From positions 4,912,001-4,976,000 of the forward strand of contig NC_136016.1 in assembly GCF_048128805.1 (NCBI RefSeq): a stretch of DNA of 64,000 bases, read 5' to 3'. Shown piece by piece: positions 47,560-60,310 of the stretch. The notes beneath the pieces were generated by a model. The model made no database searches. It was not told the origin of the DNA and worked only from the letters and a program-made list of their open reading frames with translations. Position numbers and translations under genes: made by a program. Numbering within the stretch: the first letter of the stretch is position 1; each line of letters begins with the position of its first letter. The stretch comes from Centroberyx gerrardi. Its lineage: Eukaryota > Chordata > Actinopteri > Beryciformes > Berycidae.

Positions 47560-49560
47560 ATGAGATCCCCCCCTTATCTTTCACAGCAGTTACACTTGGT
47601 GGATTTTTATCTCGCCTGGCAGAAAGGCATGCGAGGTTTGCTTCATCTAGCCTTTAACTGATTAGCTATTTGTCAACATTTCTCACCATTTCCCCTTTTC
47701 AAAGCCCCGGGGGAGGCCTGCGAGTATTGACTTCCACTCCCGCAGAATGTTAAGCTCAGATTCCAAATGGAGTGCAGAGACTCTTTCTCCTGCCAAGGCT
47801 GATTCTTTACCTTCAAGAATACACCGGGGCGCCGCGTCCGCCAAGTATTTAAAGATCGACCGCCACGCACAACAATGGGGCGTCGATTGGGTCTGTCTCA
47901 TGTACGACCTGCAGGGAAGGCTCTGTGGTTAGATAGGAACATCTTGCAGCTGCTGGCAACAGATGAGTGGAGGAGGCCGAGCTCCGGCAGCGTCGGCCCA
48001 ACCTCGCTTTTTTTGAATTGCCGTTCGTCTGTTAGTAGCCCAAGTGTCATTCCCCTGTCCTCCCCGTGACCAAGATCCCGGTCGATTTGAAACAAACAAA
48101 TGAACGAGCAGAGAGACTTTGATACGATTAAAAAGCGATCAGCTACGTCGGTGGCAGGAGCCAGTTTGCGTAATTGGATTACTAATGGGGAACACTAATG
48201 AATCGCGGGGCCGCCGGAGCTTTTTGGACAGACCTGGACGGAGGGCCCGATTTCTATTCCGATGCAGTCGGCATATTGTGGTGGGAAAATAAGCCCTATA
48301 AATCATGTCACTGTCCCAGAAGTAAGGAGTCATTAAATTTCTCAAATGAGTGAATTTCAGATAACCTCAGCCCAAGTCCCTTTAGAAATGAATTCCAGGA
48401 CAATAAGGCCATGTCTCATTAATTTGATGAAATGAATTATTTTCCAGTGGAAACCATTCAATGCGGTGACCATGGCGAGAATGTTAAGCGCTGGTAGATC
48501 CTAATATCGAGACAGGCATTATAGTTACCAATCCATAAAATGCGTTCCTAATTTCAAAAATACAATTTATTAGGCGGCTCTCTGGCGCTCTATATTCACC
48601 GTTCTCTGCAGAATTTGGCGGAGAGTTGGGGGGGAAACCATTTTGCAGGAGCTATATTAGATGATGGCTTATCTGTTTGGGGAGCGGCTAGATGCTATCC
48701 TCCCTCCAAATGTATTCTCATCTCAACTGGGGCCATTTCTGCTGTTGTTTTTGCAGAGAACGTGCGGATCAATCCGTGGCCCCTCAGATTCCCCCATGCC
48801 TGCAGGCAGTAATAAACAATAGACATGTTCCCTCTGCTGAAACTCCACCTTCTCTGCCCCCTCTCTGCGACATGGGCCATATCATTATCCTCGCCAGCAA
48901 CAAGAAAAGCGCTTGGCAATCTCGCCGTTTGATTTTTTTCTTCTTCTTCTCCTCCCTCCTCTCAACCGCCCCTATCAGGCATCTCTCCGGTCGGGACTTA
49001 ACGGCGAATGCACAAAAGCACGAGAAAAAAAAACAAACCCACTCCACACTTTTGACGAATGCGCCGTCGCTCATTCCCTGTGCGAAAGAAGAGGTGATGA
49101 GAACCTGTGAAGATTTACTGGGAGGGTAAATGCGGGAATCTGACTGACACCGTAGAGCCGGGTTGAGACTGTTTGTATTGTGCGAGATCCTGTTATCTAA
49201 TAGGAAAATACAGCCTAACCTAGTGCATTCCTCTGTTAACATGGGTAAAGTGACAGAGGCAGCGAGCGTAGAGTAGTGTGAGGATACAAGTGTTTCTGGC
49301 GGCGGTCCCAGAAAGCTATTGATCCTAGATGTTCTGTGCTATGAGTCTGTCTGCCGGTGTATTTCTGCGGTGCCACGCCGCATCTGTTTGTCTGGCGGCG
49401 GACCAGATAAGGGAAAGAGGGAGCCGAGCTTCGGGACGAGGTGTTGGAGGCGATAGCGTACGGCGAGGAGTCTGAAGGTGGATATCAGCAGCGTAAAGCG
49501 GTTTACTCCTCGGCTCACTTGCATCCGCGGCAGTTGCTTTTGATTGCTGAGACGAGGGAA
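47560..49560. other. Candidate conserved non-coding (enhancer) block
   Basis: Two kilobases without recognised repeats or coding exons, with balanced composition and many ATTA/TAAT homeodomain-type cores (for example cgtaattggattactaatgg near 48168 and tgaaatgaattattttccag near 48430). Unlike its surroundings it has almost no microsatellites. This look is typical of ancient regulatory DNA in gene deserts. Inference only; no alignment was available. Confidence 0.3.
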
Positions 49561-50337
49561 CCCGTCTGTGCAAGCATCCGCTTTGCTCAACACTAGATGG
49601 CGGTGTTTGTTTCCGGTGGGGAGCCGAAACTTCTCAGTGTATTGGGCAATGCATAAAAGAACAATACGAAATACAAAAAGAACAAAAAGTCTTATTCTTA
49701 AATCCAGGTGTCAATATTCCTATTCAATAACGCTTTTCACACCCACACATCATTAACTGATAAATGCTCTCATTTGAAATGCTGCTTACTTTTCATGAAG
49801 CATTGAAGTAGCACCTGTTTCAGCAACATTTTTCTTTCCAAATGGCTTTTCGGGATTGATTTTTGAATTAGCCTCCGATGGGGATACGCTTGCATGCTGT
49901 TTCAGATGTTAATCATCAAAAAAAAAAGCACTATTTGAACAAAATTCAACTTTTACCCAACCTCATTTTCCCCTTTATTACTCACCTGACAACCGTGCGA
50001 GATGTTGCACGGGCACAAACGGAACAACAAACATTCTGGGAGGGTGTGATGGAGCATCTCGCGCTGCCATTAGACAGACAGAGGAATGCAGAGCTCGCCG
50101 TGCCAAGTTAAGCGAGCCATCGATATGCTATTGCCTGGCAACAATGGTTCGCCAGCATAATGTGAAAATTGGATTGCAGGGCTGGTGATGAGAGTCTCTC
50201 TGTTCCTGCTATCACCAAGGTGTTACTGAGTGTGTTTATGCTCTCAGTGTTGCCGTGTGCTGTGTGCCGTTGGAGCTATCAGCACAAATACAGCCATATT
50301 CACTCTGCTAAGTATCAGAGCGCTAATTTATGCCCAT

Positions 50338-50364
50338 GGGGGGGGGGGGGGGGGGGGGGGGGGG
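50338..50364. repeat. G27 homopolymer
   Basis: Twenty-seven consecutive G on the plus strand, able to form G-quadruplexes; exact length may be unreliable. Confidence 0.85.
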
Positions 50365-50744
50365 TGCGTGCATGCGTCCCTTTTCTCATGGGAGAAGCTA
50401 TTATAGAAAGGGTCAAACAGGCATGCGTGGGCTTGACTATTGGTCAGAGAGAGGGAGTCCTGCTCTTAGCCGATAAGCACCGCAGCAGAACAAAATGCAT
50501 TGCACGGCCCTGTATTGGCAGCTACTGTACACTGGGACCCCTTGTTTGTCAGTAGAAGGCATCGGACCAGTCTTGGATCACTTTCCATGTATCGATCAAA
50601 ACAAATGGAACGACTTGAGTGGAACACAGTGGCCAGACTTAATGCGATTCTGATATGTGTGTGTGTGTGTGCAGGTCTGGGTGTGCATGCCAGCGTGCAT
50701 GCCTGTTACGCATGTGTGTGTGGTGGAGTTGGACAGTAACTAGC

Positions 50745-50747
50745 TTG

Positions 50748-50779
<32 letters not shown>

Positions 50780-50895
50780 ATGACAGGCAGGTTGTTGTTC
50801 TGCTTGGGGAGACCTCATTACGCCAGACCTCTGTCCCTGCGTGAGACAGGGGCCCTCGCCTCATAGCGATGTCCTTGACGCCGCTGTCACATCCG

Positions 50896-50941
<46 letters not shown>
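50745..50941. repeat. Opposed (TG)n and (CA)n arrays
   Basis: A TG array at 50745-50779 and a CA array at 50900-50941 are complementary and separated by about 120 bp, so a transcript or single strand could fold into a long hairpin. Confidence 0.85.
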
Positions 50942-50946
<5 letters not shown>

Positions 50947-51852
50947 ATTTGAGAAAGCGTTCACATTTGAGAGATTGTAGAATAAACTCATCAATGGAGA
51001 ACCACCAATATCCGTCATCCTGTCCACCTCTGAGTGTTATCCCGGGTTTGGGAATTGGCACGGAGCACCTTGTGACAAGCAGATAGATTTGTCTCCGTCC
51101 CTCCTCACCTCAACGACGTGTCAGAGGCAGGGACAGGGCTGGGTTTCAGCAATTCACACACACACACACACGCACATGCATTCCTACACATGTACGCACA
51201 CACACACTTACCCGCAGGGAGGCGGTTATTAGGAAGACAGTGATGCGGCCGTGCATTTCACCTCTGCCACGCGTTATAGGCAGACCGACATGGGCGCGGC
51301 ATCTCATTCTGCGCGTCTGACCCCACGTCAGCGCCGGCGAGGAGGGGTGTCACCTCATTCAGAGACGAGGCGTCGCTTTCGAAGGCAGATCTCTACACCC
51401 CCCCACACCCCGCCCCCCCCTCCGCTCGGTGTCTGGGGGCCCTTACCAGAGGCAGAGGTATGCGGGTGATAAATCTAAAGAGGCAACGGCAGGAGAGGAG
51501 AGGGGAGGAGAGGGAGGGAAAGGCGAGGCGGAGCGATGCGGGTGAAAACAGAGGCAAGGTGGGAGGAAGTGATGGAGGCATGGAGAAGGAGTGAAAGGGG
51601 AGGGATGAGGGATGGTGAGAGAAATGGATGGGGGGGGGGATGCGGGAAACGAAGGGAGGAGATGAATTGCGGTGGAAAGAGAGAGGTAGGAATGGAGGGT
51701 GAAGGAACGCATCCACCCCTTCTGTTTCATCTCCGAGACGCTAGACTTATGTACGTATGTGGGACCAGATGAGCCACACCTCTAAAACCCTGATCCCGGG
51801 TCAGTTTTCTTTGTCGTTTCTGAACGGTTGAGGACGCGGCTTGGGCAGTGGA

Positions 51853-51942
51853 AGGGTTAGGGTTAGGGTTAGGGTTTGGTCTTCGAGAGATATCCCAGAA
51901 TTCCCCCTGCACCACCCAACGATGGGTTAGGGTTAGGGTTAG
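51853..51942 (+). repeat. Two short interstitial telomeric (TTAGGG) arrays
   Basis: Perfect TTAGGG repeats at 51853-51876 (about 3.5 units) and 51924-51942 (about 3 units), 48 bp apart. Each is followed by a related (G/T)TCTTCGA sequence, so the pair looks like a small local duplication. Confidence 0.9.
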
Positions 51943-52954
51943 TTCTTCGATCCGCTCTCTGACAATTCGTCGAGTCGTCGCCGTTCCCGAACCACGGCCC
52001 AGCAAGTCATAAAAACGCTGACACTGCAAGCGTTGGAGTGGAGCTGTTCTTAGAAAGAGAGGAATATTTAAAAGACCTCCTCTTTCACTATGATCAGCAT
52101 CTGTTTCCTATCATCTTACACATAGAGAAAGTAGGGTTGCAAGACTCTCTCTTCCCCTTAAATACTGAAAGAAATATTGCCTTATTTTCAATTGAAACAA
52201 TGCGTTTAGGATGAAGAGGAGGAAATCCACCTATCAGTGATCCATTAGACTTCCTGGTGTCCATAAGGTCAAGAACAGCGAGTGGCGGGAAATCTTCTCG
52301 GCACACATGAAGTGACACGTCGAAACTGGAAAATGTATCTTTTATGAGCATCTTTAAAAGAAATGTAAAAATACAAGGTGTCAAGTTGCCTCAAAGGAAG
52401 GCATTTCCACTCTTTGTGGAAAACATTAGATCTTTGCCTCTCTCGTCTCTTTGGTATCCTTTGGTATGAAGCATGACAGACCGGTAAACACTTTCATGGT
52501 AAACAGGAAAGTGCTCTTTGCAGTTTCCTTACAGGATTTCTGGGTATAAAGCCCTCCAGATTCAAACCTGTTGCTGCCATTTGGGGTTTTAAAGCAGTAC
52601 ATCTGAGCACAGCTTAGCATTTAAAAACCTTTAAGAGAAGTGACACGTGATACCATTATGGTGGTGTGGCCCGACCCTTAATGGCACCCTGCATTGAAGC
52701 ACTGTTGCCCCATCAATGGCTTTGTTTACCAAGTGATTTAATGGATTCAAAGCATTGTTTCACTCTGAAATGTATTGTCTGAGCTTTGGACACAAGTGAC
52801 TTACAGTTTCAGTAATAACAGGTTATGTAAGTTGCAAAAACCTCCTTTTCCCTTCTTCCCTTGTAGTTAAACTGTGAATATAACCATAATTTCCTCCGAT
52901 TGTATCTTTAACACATAAAAGATGAGGGAGAAAAATAACAGAGGCAGATGAGGG

Positions 52955-53079
52955 AAGGAAATACGGATGCAATTTTGAAATATTAAAGCTAGACCAAAGA
53001 TTGAGGAAGAATGTAAGTCGCTTTTACGTTCTCTGTCTTCTTCTGTCCCTTCCTCAACACACACACACACACACACACT
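52955..53079 (+). repeat. Duplicated non-coding module, copy B
   Basis: Direct-orientation homologue of 44693-44838, 8.3 kb away. It contains ACGGATGCAATTTTGAAATA and aagaatgtaagtcgcttttacg and ends in CTCAACACACACAC. Not a microsatellite artefact, because the similarity lies upstream of the CA tract. Confidence 0.75.
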
Positions 53080-53155
53080 TATTATTTTCCATCCTCTCAT
53101 AAACAGCAACAAAGACAACAAATTGTGGCTGTGTCAACTGTGTTCATGGGAAGTT

Positions 53156-53200
<45 letters not shown>

Positions 53201-53882
53201 GAGAGAGAAACAAGCCAATTACAGGCATTGATTTACTTCCAGGCGGGCTTATGGGAGGCTTAGCTTGCCGGTCAGGTTCCAGGTAATTCCGGGGATTGCA
53301 TCCATTGCCATGTACTTCAGTTATCGCCGCGATCCCATCTCAGCCTCCATGAAAGTGAACGGTGAGACAGGAATATTAATAAGCAGCGGTGGCTTTCAAA
53401 GTCCATAGGGCCCATAGGATCTAATGTGATCAGGAGAGACACCTTTCCCCCCCTCTCTCCACTCGGAGGGGCATCATTGCATATTTCATATTCCTTCGCA
53501 GCGCGGCGTGTCGAATACAAAGATACCGTGTGGCATATTTCTTTTGTATTCCCGGTCTCAGATGTTTCGGGATGAAATGCTTTCAAACGTGCCGTGGCGC
53601 GCCCCTCCTCACAGCGCAGCTTTGATTAATGTGGCGCGCGCTCTCATCATTCATGTGATGTTAAGGAATGTTGTTTTTTTTTTCCTTTGCGGGTGTATCT
53701 TTAATCGCCGAGAGGTGAGAAGACCTCATTCTCCTCTCTGCTGGAAGGCCGCCTGCTCCCTTCAGGAATGTTGCTATTATAAAATGTTCCTTCTTTTGGT
53801 TTCAGAGGCTGAAGGACAAGACCTGAAGGGCGAGAGACAAAGGGAGGCGCGGGTCTCCATTATGACAGTCCATGAAATGACA

Positions 53883-53883
<1 letters not shown>

Positions 53884-53930
<47 letters not shown>
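53884..53930. repeat. (CA)n microsatellite
   Basis: About 23 uninterrupted CA units. Confidence 0.93.
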
Positions 53931-53931
<1 letters not shown>

Positions 53932-54044
53932 TTTCTCATTCTGTCTTTCACTTTCAAACTCATTCTCTCACCTCATGCCTTTCTCTCTTCCCCAATCTCT
54001 CTCCCTTTTTTTTTTTTGTCCATGCAGCAAAGCCCCCCCCCCTC

Positions 54045-54108
<64 letters not shown>
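54045..54108. repeat. (CT)n(CA)n compound microsatellite
   Basis: CT units followed without gap by about 24 CA units, preceded by a T11 run and a C-rich stretch. Confidence 0.93.
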
Positions 54109-54109
<1 letters not shown>

Positions 54110-56379
54110 CCTCTCACTCACAAGTGTTTGACTGCCAGTGGGATCAAGGCACTGCTAGATGTATGAGTGTGGAGAAAAATGGATGGCTAATTCAATCAAC
54201 TCTATTATTCCTGAGGCAGCGCCGCGTTATCAGCCGCACCGCAAAGGCGTTTTGATGCATTGCCTTCCTCCTCGGCTCCCCCCCCCACTCCCACTCCCAC
54301 TGAAATCAAAGTTCTTGTGGGTCCAGGGGGGTGGGAGTGGAGAGACGGGATCCATGGAGTCATCAGGGAGACTGGTAGAGGGCTTGTTTCAGGGAAAGCG
54401 TCACGCAGCGGCGCGCTGTTTACCGGCACCGCAAGGAAGCTTGCTGTCACAGCAGTGAGGAGTCAAGTGTCAGGTGTCAAGCTCATGTGCAAACAAGCAG
54501 TGAATCACATTACTCTGCATTTGGTTATGTACAGAGGTGCAGTGCAGGGGAAGCCCATCTAAACTCAGCTATTTATTGGTGGAGTTTACCCAGCTAAAAT
54601 CAGAGTATACATGATAGTAAGCAGCATCAAACTGATGGAAGATATATAAGAATAGGGAAAAAAGCTGAAATGAATGCTTTTCTGAAAGTATAATTGATTT
54701 TTCTTCATATTGATGCTTGTTTTGCTTTATGATGATCACTCACTGGAGGTTATAGTTTACCCACCTTTTATTTATCACTACATCACTGTGTTTTACATAT
54801 ATATTGAGACCGGAGAGGGATATACATAACTTAATTTCAGTTTATTTGCACAGTACAGAGCTCAGGAATGGCTGGAATAAATGTATTCTGTGATAATGAA
54901 GTATTAACATATGCAGGACATGCTATCGTGTGTGTATGACATAAAACGTACGCTGCAGTCGCATATAAAGTGTTAATATGTAGAGCCAGTGCAACCACTC
55001 CAACCCCTTTTTCTGAGAGGCATGTCAGAGAGCTCTAAGTGTTGACTGATACAAATCCTTTACAAAGTCTATCACATCCTCCAGGCTGCATATTGACGAG
55101 GGGAGAGCCCCAGCTCTCCGTATCCAGTCAGTTGTTTCTTACCCGCAATGCCTTGACAGCTCCTCACCCTGAGCTTGTACCTGAAGTAAAACCTGATTAA
55201 TGAATCTCTATCTGTGAGCCTGTGCCTTATCAAAAGCTTGATTTGATGAAATAAATCTTTATTCAGCAAAATATCAGGCTAATTAGACCAGCTAAATCAA
55301 TGCAATCAATTCAGTTTAGCGGATTATGAGAAGTGGGTGAAATTAGTTTGAAATTTGCTGAGTAAGCTACCTCCAGCACAGGTTTTAAAAGCACACGCGC
55401 GTTTGATTACATTGTGGGAACGCGTTAATTTGTTTGCATGAATTATGAACAACACAAAATCACAAAGTAATGAAAATGAGGGTGCAAATTGACCAAAACG
55501 AGGGAACAATATGTATCTTGTGCACTTGAATTAATCAAAACAAGGACACCAGGTGTATCTCCTTTGCACATAATACCATGTTGTCTCGTGTGGTAAATCA
55601 TGGCCTCGAAATTATGATTATTATTATTATCTTTTGTCGCCGTGGCCTCTCCCTGTGCTCCGTAGCACAGTGATAAAACATAGAAGTGAAGTGATGAAAA
55701 AAAACACACAGTGATTAAATGCAATGATACAAAAACACAGAAAGAAGAGATGAAATCAATAACCTGTGCAAGGGAGCTGGAAAACCCCCCCAAGGGGCTT
55801 ACTTGAACATTTCACCTCAAAGCAAACAGCAAAACAACAACAACAATAACGAAAAAAAAAAAAAAAAAATGAAAATGACAAGCTCAAACAGAGTTGCACT
55901 GGATAACAGAATCGAAACGACAGCAGAAACAAGATGGTGGAGAACAGCAAGAGAACAATAAGATACATAAAATGACAAGGGAAATAAAAATAGAAGCAAA
56001 TGAAGATGCGAGCATGTGAGTATTTGTGTGTGTGTGTGTGTGTGTGCAGGTAAATATGAGAGAAACCGACAGAGGGAAAGCCAAAGGACAGGAATTGATA
56101 GGAATAAAGAGACGATAAGTGAGAGAGTAAATAGGTTAAGACAGGGAGAGAATTGAGACCAGAGACAGATATAGACTGAGACAGGGGAAGAAAAAAAAAA
56201 CACACAAAAAAAAAACCGACTGCGAGTGAAATATGGACGGATGGCTGAGTAAAGACAGGGAGAAAATCAAAAGCGAGGAAAGATTCAGACGGGGCGAAAT
56301 ATGGAGCGCAGAGGCAGGCAACTTGCGAGTTCATAAATGACATAAAAGAGGGAATGATGAAAGAGTGATAGAGGGAGAG

Positions 56380-56427
56380 AAAGAGAGAAAAGAGAGAGAG
56401 AGAGAGAGAGAGAGGGAGGGAGAGAGA
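56380..56427. repeat. (GA)n microsatellite
   Basis: GA-rich tract with GGGAGGGA interruptions. Confidence 0.85.
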
Positions 56428-56741
56428 ACAGTAAATAAATAAATAGAAGCTCTCTATTTAAAGACAGGCTGTGCGAGAGATCATTTAGCCTCACGTCCAC
56501 GTCCACGCTGCGTTTCATTTAGGCCATTAATCACATCTGAAATGGAGAGCTGAGCCTTGTGCACCTACACACTCTCACTATATCACACACACACACACAC
56601 GGACACACACACTCTCACACACACACTATGGCGAGTACTCCAAAGCAGCAACCTAATGGCCACAGGGGAGGGAACTAAAACATTATTGAAAGCAAAGCCG
56701 ATTTCACAAAGCTAGCTGGTTGCTAAGAAGCAGCCGTGTCC

Positions 56742-56743
<2 letters not shown>

Positions 56744-56795
<52 letters not shown>
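56744..56795. repeat. (GT)n microsatellite
   Basis: Twenty-six uninterrupted GT units. Confidence 0.95.
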
Positions 56796-56796
<1 letters not shown>

Positions 56797-59700
56797 AACA
56801 GAACAGGAATTTTGGAGATGGATTTTTTAGGTTTGGTTTTCAGTGTAAAAATAACCGCCGCAGGGCTACTCCATTTTCTTGGGAGAGTAGAGAGCGTATT
56901 TGAAACACAGATGTTCATTTCGTGATCCGCATTCGACGATGACGCCTTTCTCTATGTGGCAAAATCAGACAAATTGCCTCTAATCCAGCACCATGGATTT
57001 TGGTGCCTCTGCACAATTTCCAGCAGAAAATTCTATTAAATTTAATAGATGTAGCTGATTAATCTTCTCGTTACTCCATGGAAAGGGGAAAAGTTTTGGT
57101 AGACCCACTGCTTTCCTCATAAATATGAAGGACGAAGGGGACCGGGCAATTCTTGGCAAGTGGGATAAAAGGAATAGAAAGAGGCAGAGGATTAACATTT
57201 CACTCCTCAAACTTCTGTGTGAGTGTTTTCAGTGGAGCCGGTGTGTGCCGCTGCCCTTCAGAACAGCCTGGAGTCCGTCCTCGTTTGATGATGTCACCTC
57301 CTCCTCTTCTCCCCAGAACTCCCTCATCAGCAAGGTCAGGAGGCTCCCAGCGTGGGGCTCCTCTCCGGCAGTGCTAATGCATTCAGTCGGAGATAATGGG
57401 GAGTATTTGGGAAGCGGACCTTCGGCGTGACCCTGGAGGGGAGGTAGAGGAGCCGACTAAATTATTCATCAGCTGTCACCGATACGAATATTTAAGAAGA
57501 ATAAATATGTGATGAGTCCCATGCAAATGAAGACGCGTGTTTTCGTCTGGATCCCCGTAATGGCCCGGATTCAAATGCATGGAACGAATCAAAGACGCCC
57601 ACCGCGTTAGGAGCTCCTTTTAACGGAAATCAAAGCGGGGGGAAATCTGTCATTTTCACTCTTTCATCGCTTGGCTTCGCCGTATGTTATTCCACGTTGT
57701 GTATAAGAGCTGCAAGAGGCAACCTCTCTATGATGAGACATTATCTCGTTGCCAAATTGCGTGGGCGGTCTCCACATCGCCGCATACAGTCAGTAGCACC
57801 TTCACATCACAGTAGGCAATCAGGAGCGCATACACAGCGCGGCATACAATCAGCGCGCACACACTGTATTCATCACATGATACACTCAAGAGCACATACC
57901 TATTATATAAACTGACAACTGTTTATTGAAGCTGCCCGCCTCCTGCTCAGCGTAGGCTGCTTTAATAATTCATCTATTTTGTGTGTGTTGAATCCCCCCC
58001 ATTTATGCCGTGTGTACACCAACGTGGCGTCGGGGAGTGAAAAGTTTGCGGCCCGTTTCTGTGGTGCAAAAAGGCCGCCAAGTGCTTTTCTATCCACAGA
58101 CGTTATTGTTCGACAGTCTGCTGTGAAAAGGGGGTTTTGTTGCGATCCATTAGCGTGTTACATATCCTGCGGCTATTACAGTGAAAACCCCTCAGCACCC
58201 CCGACCGCGGCGCGTAACCCCCGCGAACGTGCACGGACGCAGGCATGCATTCACTATACGCACGCACTCTGTGGGGGGAAAGCGGGTGGGAGGTCAGGCT
58301 CAAAAAAGGATGCAAGTCAGTGTTAGTTACTATGGTAGCCAGTCTAACCCTGCTTCCCTGAAAGCAGAGCTTAGAGGGTGGCATCGCTTGTCAGTAAATA
58401 GATTTCTTCACCGGAACACCACTTTACCAGAGCATGTCGGCAGCTTATCAGATCCACACAGCTGAAACTAACGCCGAATAATCAAATGCGTTGCACCAAA
58501 ATGGTTTGCAGCCTATGCGAGGCGGGAGCAGATTGCGCTGAGTTATCATCATCAGTGTGGTTGTTATTCCTATCTCGGCGAGACCACCTGGTAATTTGGT
58601 GAAATATGGAACAGGTCATCCAGTGTGCTAACGCTCGCCTGAGGAGGTATGAGGGTTTGACAGGGAATGCACATACTATATAGTTTTATCTGAATTGACA
58701 GTCTATCTGCAAGTCTGAAGACATTAGTTAGGCCTCAAGGTTTGTCATAACTATTTCATGTATGAACTCCCTTTTACCTAAGATTAGCAGCTGATGTACC
58801 TGGTGTAAGTGTGTCAGTGACTGAGTCAGCAAGCTAAACTTGAGTGAATGCTAGTCTGACCTGATTTGGGCTCATTGGCTTAGAACCCCTTGCATCCTGA
58901 GTCCCCCCTTAAATTTCCTCTTAAGTAGTTTCAAAGTTGGAAAAAACACTTTTTCCATACTGTATGACAGTGTCACATCTATATTCTAGTACCTGCTCAT
59001 TCCAATGCTTCATTGAAGCTGTAGCTGCTTATATTGAGAGAAATATTCAAACCCAAGGTGCCATTTTTTTATGGCTGCACCATTACATCAAATGGAAAAA
59101 AATCTAGATGTCTTGTGCATCATTTTATACACATCTCCCTGTAATTCAGCATGGCATATTTGGTATCTTTGGAAACCTTGGGATTTTGACTAGAATATAA
59201 AATAAAGTTCTGTGGGTTTGAACAAAGCTTGGCTGCAAAACATGTGTTTGTATTGATGGTCCCTCTTGTGGGACCAGTGCGTAGAAGTGTTTTTTAAGCC
59301 AATGTATGAGTGAAAAAAGCATGAACCAAACAACAAAGTACTTTTCATCTATGGTTGGGATCAAAGAAAACAAATTGTAAGTTTTATTGTTATATCTGGA
59401 AATTTCTGTAAAAAGAAGGATTGCTCGCTCCCATGGGCAGCGCATTCACAGGCCAAGTCTTTACCAAGCCCTGTTCACAAAATACCATTTGACACCGTCT
59501 AAGAACAAAAGTATATTTCTTGGAGGGCCAGTGCTTTAACTCAGGCAGTTATCTGTAAGGTTTGTTCCAGGTTGGAATGACTCAGAAAAGACCACAAAGG
59601 CTCTGGAGACACCACAAACTCGTACCAACAAAGAAAGGCTCTTTAAAGTGGCTGTGCTGCACTTCCACCCTGCTCTAAGCTGTTAGAGGCTTCCCTATGA

Positions 59701-59999
59701 GTCACCTGAACACTTCTATTCATCACTGTCTCGCTGTTGCAGCAAAGTCATTCCTCAGTGGGGACGGAAGGATATGTGAGAAATGTTTTTGAGACTTGCG
59801 AAAGCAATAGGCCGCTGTCATAACCTCTCCGTGTCCATGTGATGTTTCTGAGTGGATCCTGAGCAGCGGGTCGACCCGTGTCTCTTCTCCGTGTTCCACG
59901 TCAACATGCCAGTCATCCACACGTGATCCCAACTGGCGCCATCAGATTTTTGTCACATTTTTGGGCAACAAGTGCCTGTCATGACTGTGTACACGTGGA

Positions 60000-60310
60000 A
60001 TATTAAAGCTGCACTAGGCAATTTTTATGTCAAAATATATCCATATTATCAGCCTAAATCACAAATTGGGGCTGCAACAAAGAAAAGCATCCCATTCTTC
60101 CTAATTGAGATGATCATCTTGATCATCTTGCCCAAATTAAATTTAAAAAATTAAATTTTTCCGTCCAGAGAAAGCTGAACTCACCAACAATGGCTGAACC
60201 TCTTCTCCACCTTCACCCCACCACACACTAAGCAGATATTTGGCTTATTGATGTGATTTCTGGGTAATGAAGTCCTCCAAATTTTCAAAAATTCAAACAG
60301 TTATCGCTCC
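60000..60310. mobile_element. Probable teleost DNA-transposon remnant
   Basis: Begins attaaagctgcactaggcaa, a terminal-like sequence that recurs in fish genomes from memory. No matching opposite end or target-site duplication could be placed. Confidence 0.35.

Larger units (their letters stand above)
49561..53160. other. Gene-free DNA rich in simple repeats
   Basis: No coding exon recognised. Holds G27 (50338-50364), TG and CA arrays (50745-50779, 50900-50941), purine-rich DNA at 51480-51700, telomere-like repeats at 51853-51942, and module copy B at 52955-53079. The minus-strand frames at 51727-52029 and 52094-52620 have no recognised domain. Confidence 0.45.

Noticed and set aside
51393-51730. 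Overlapping Pro/Ser/Leu-rich minus-strand frames
   Set aside because: Arise from GGA-rich plus-strand low-complexity DNA.
51727-52029. 100-codon minus-strand frame containing repeated Asn-Pro and Leu-Thr
   Set aside because: The repeats are just the telomeric TTAGGG arrays translated; no supported gene.
52094-52620. Two adjacent minus-strand frames (96 and 64 codons)
   Set aside because: Considered as a decayed transposase, but no motif could be recognised.
53508-54131. 207-codon frame
   Set aside because: Runs through two CA/CT microsatellites giving poly-Thr-His; a low-complexity artefact.
55756-56343. 195-codon minus-strand frame rich in Phe, Leu and Ser
   Set aside because: Produced by A-rich and GA-rich plus-strand DNA with a TG repeat; no family resemblance.
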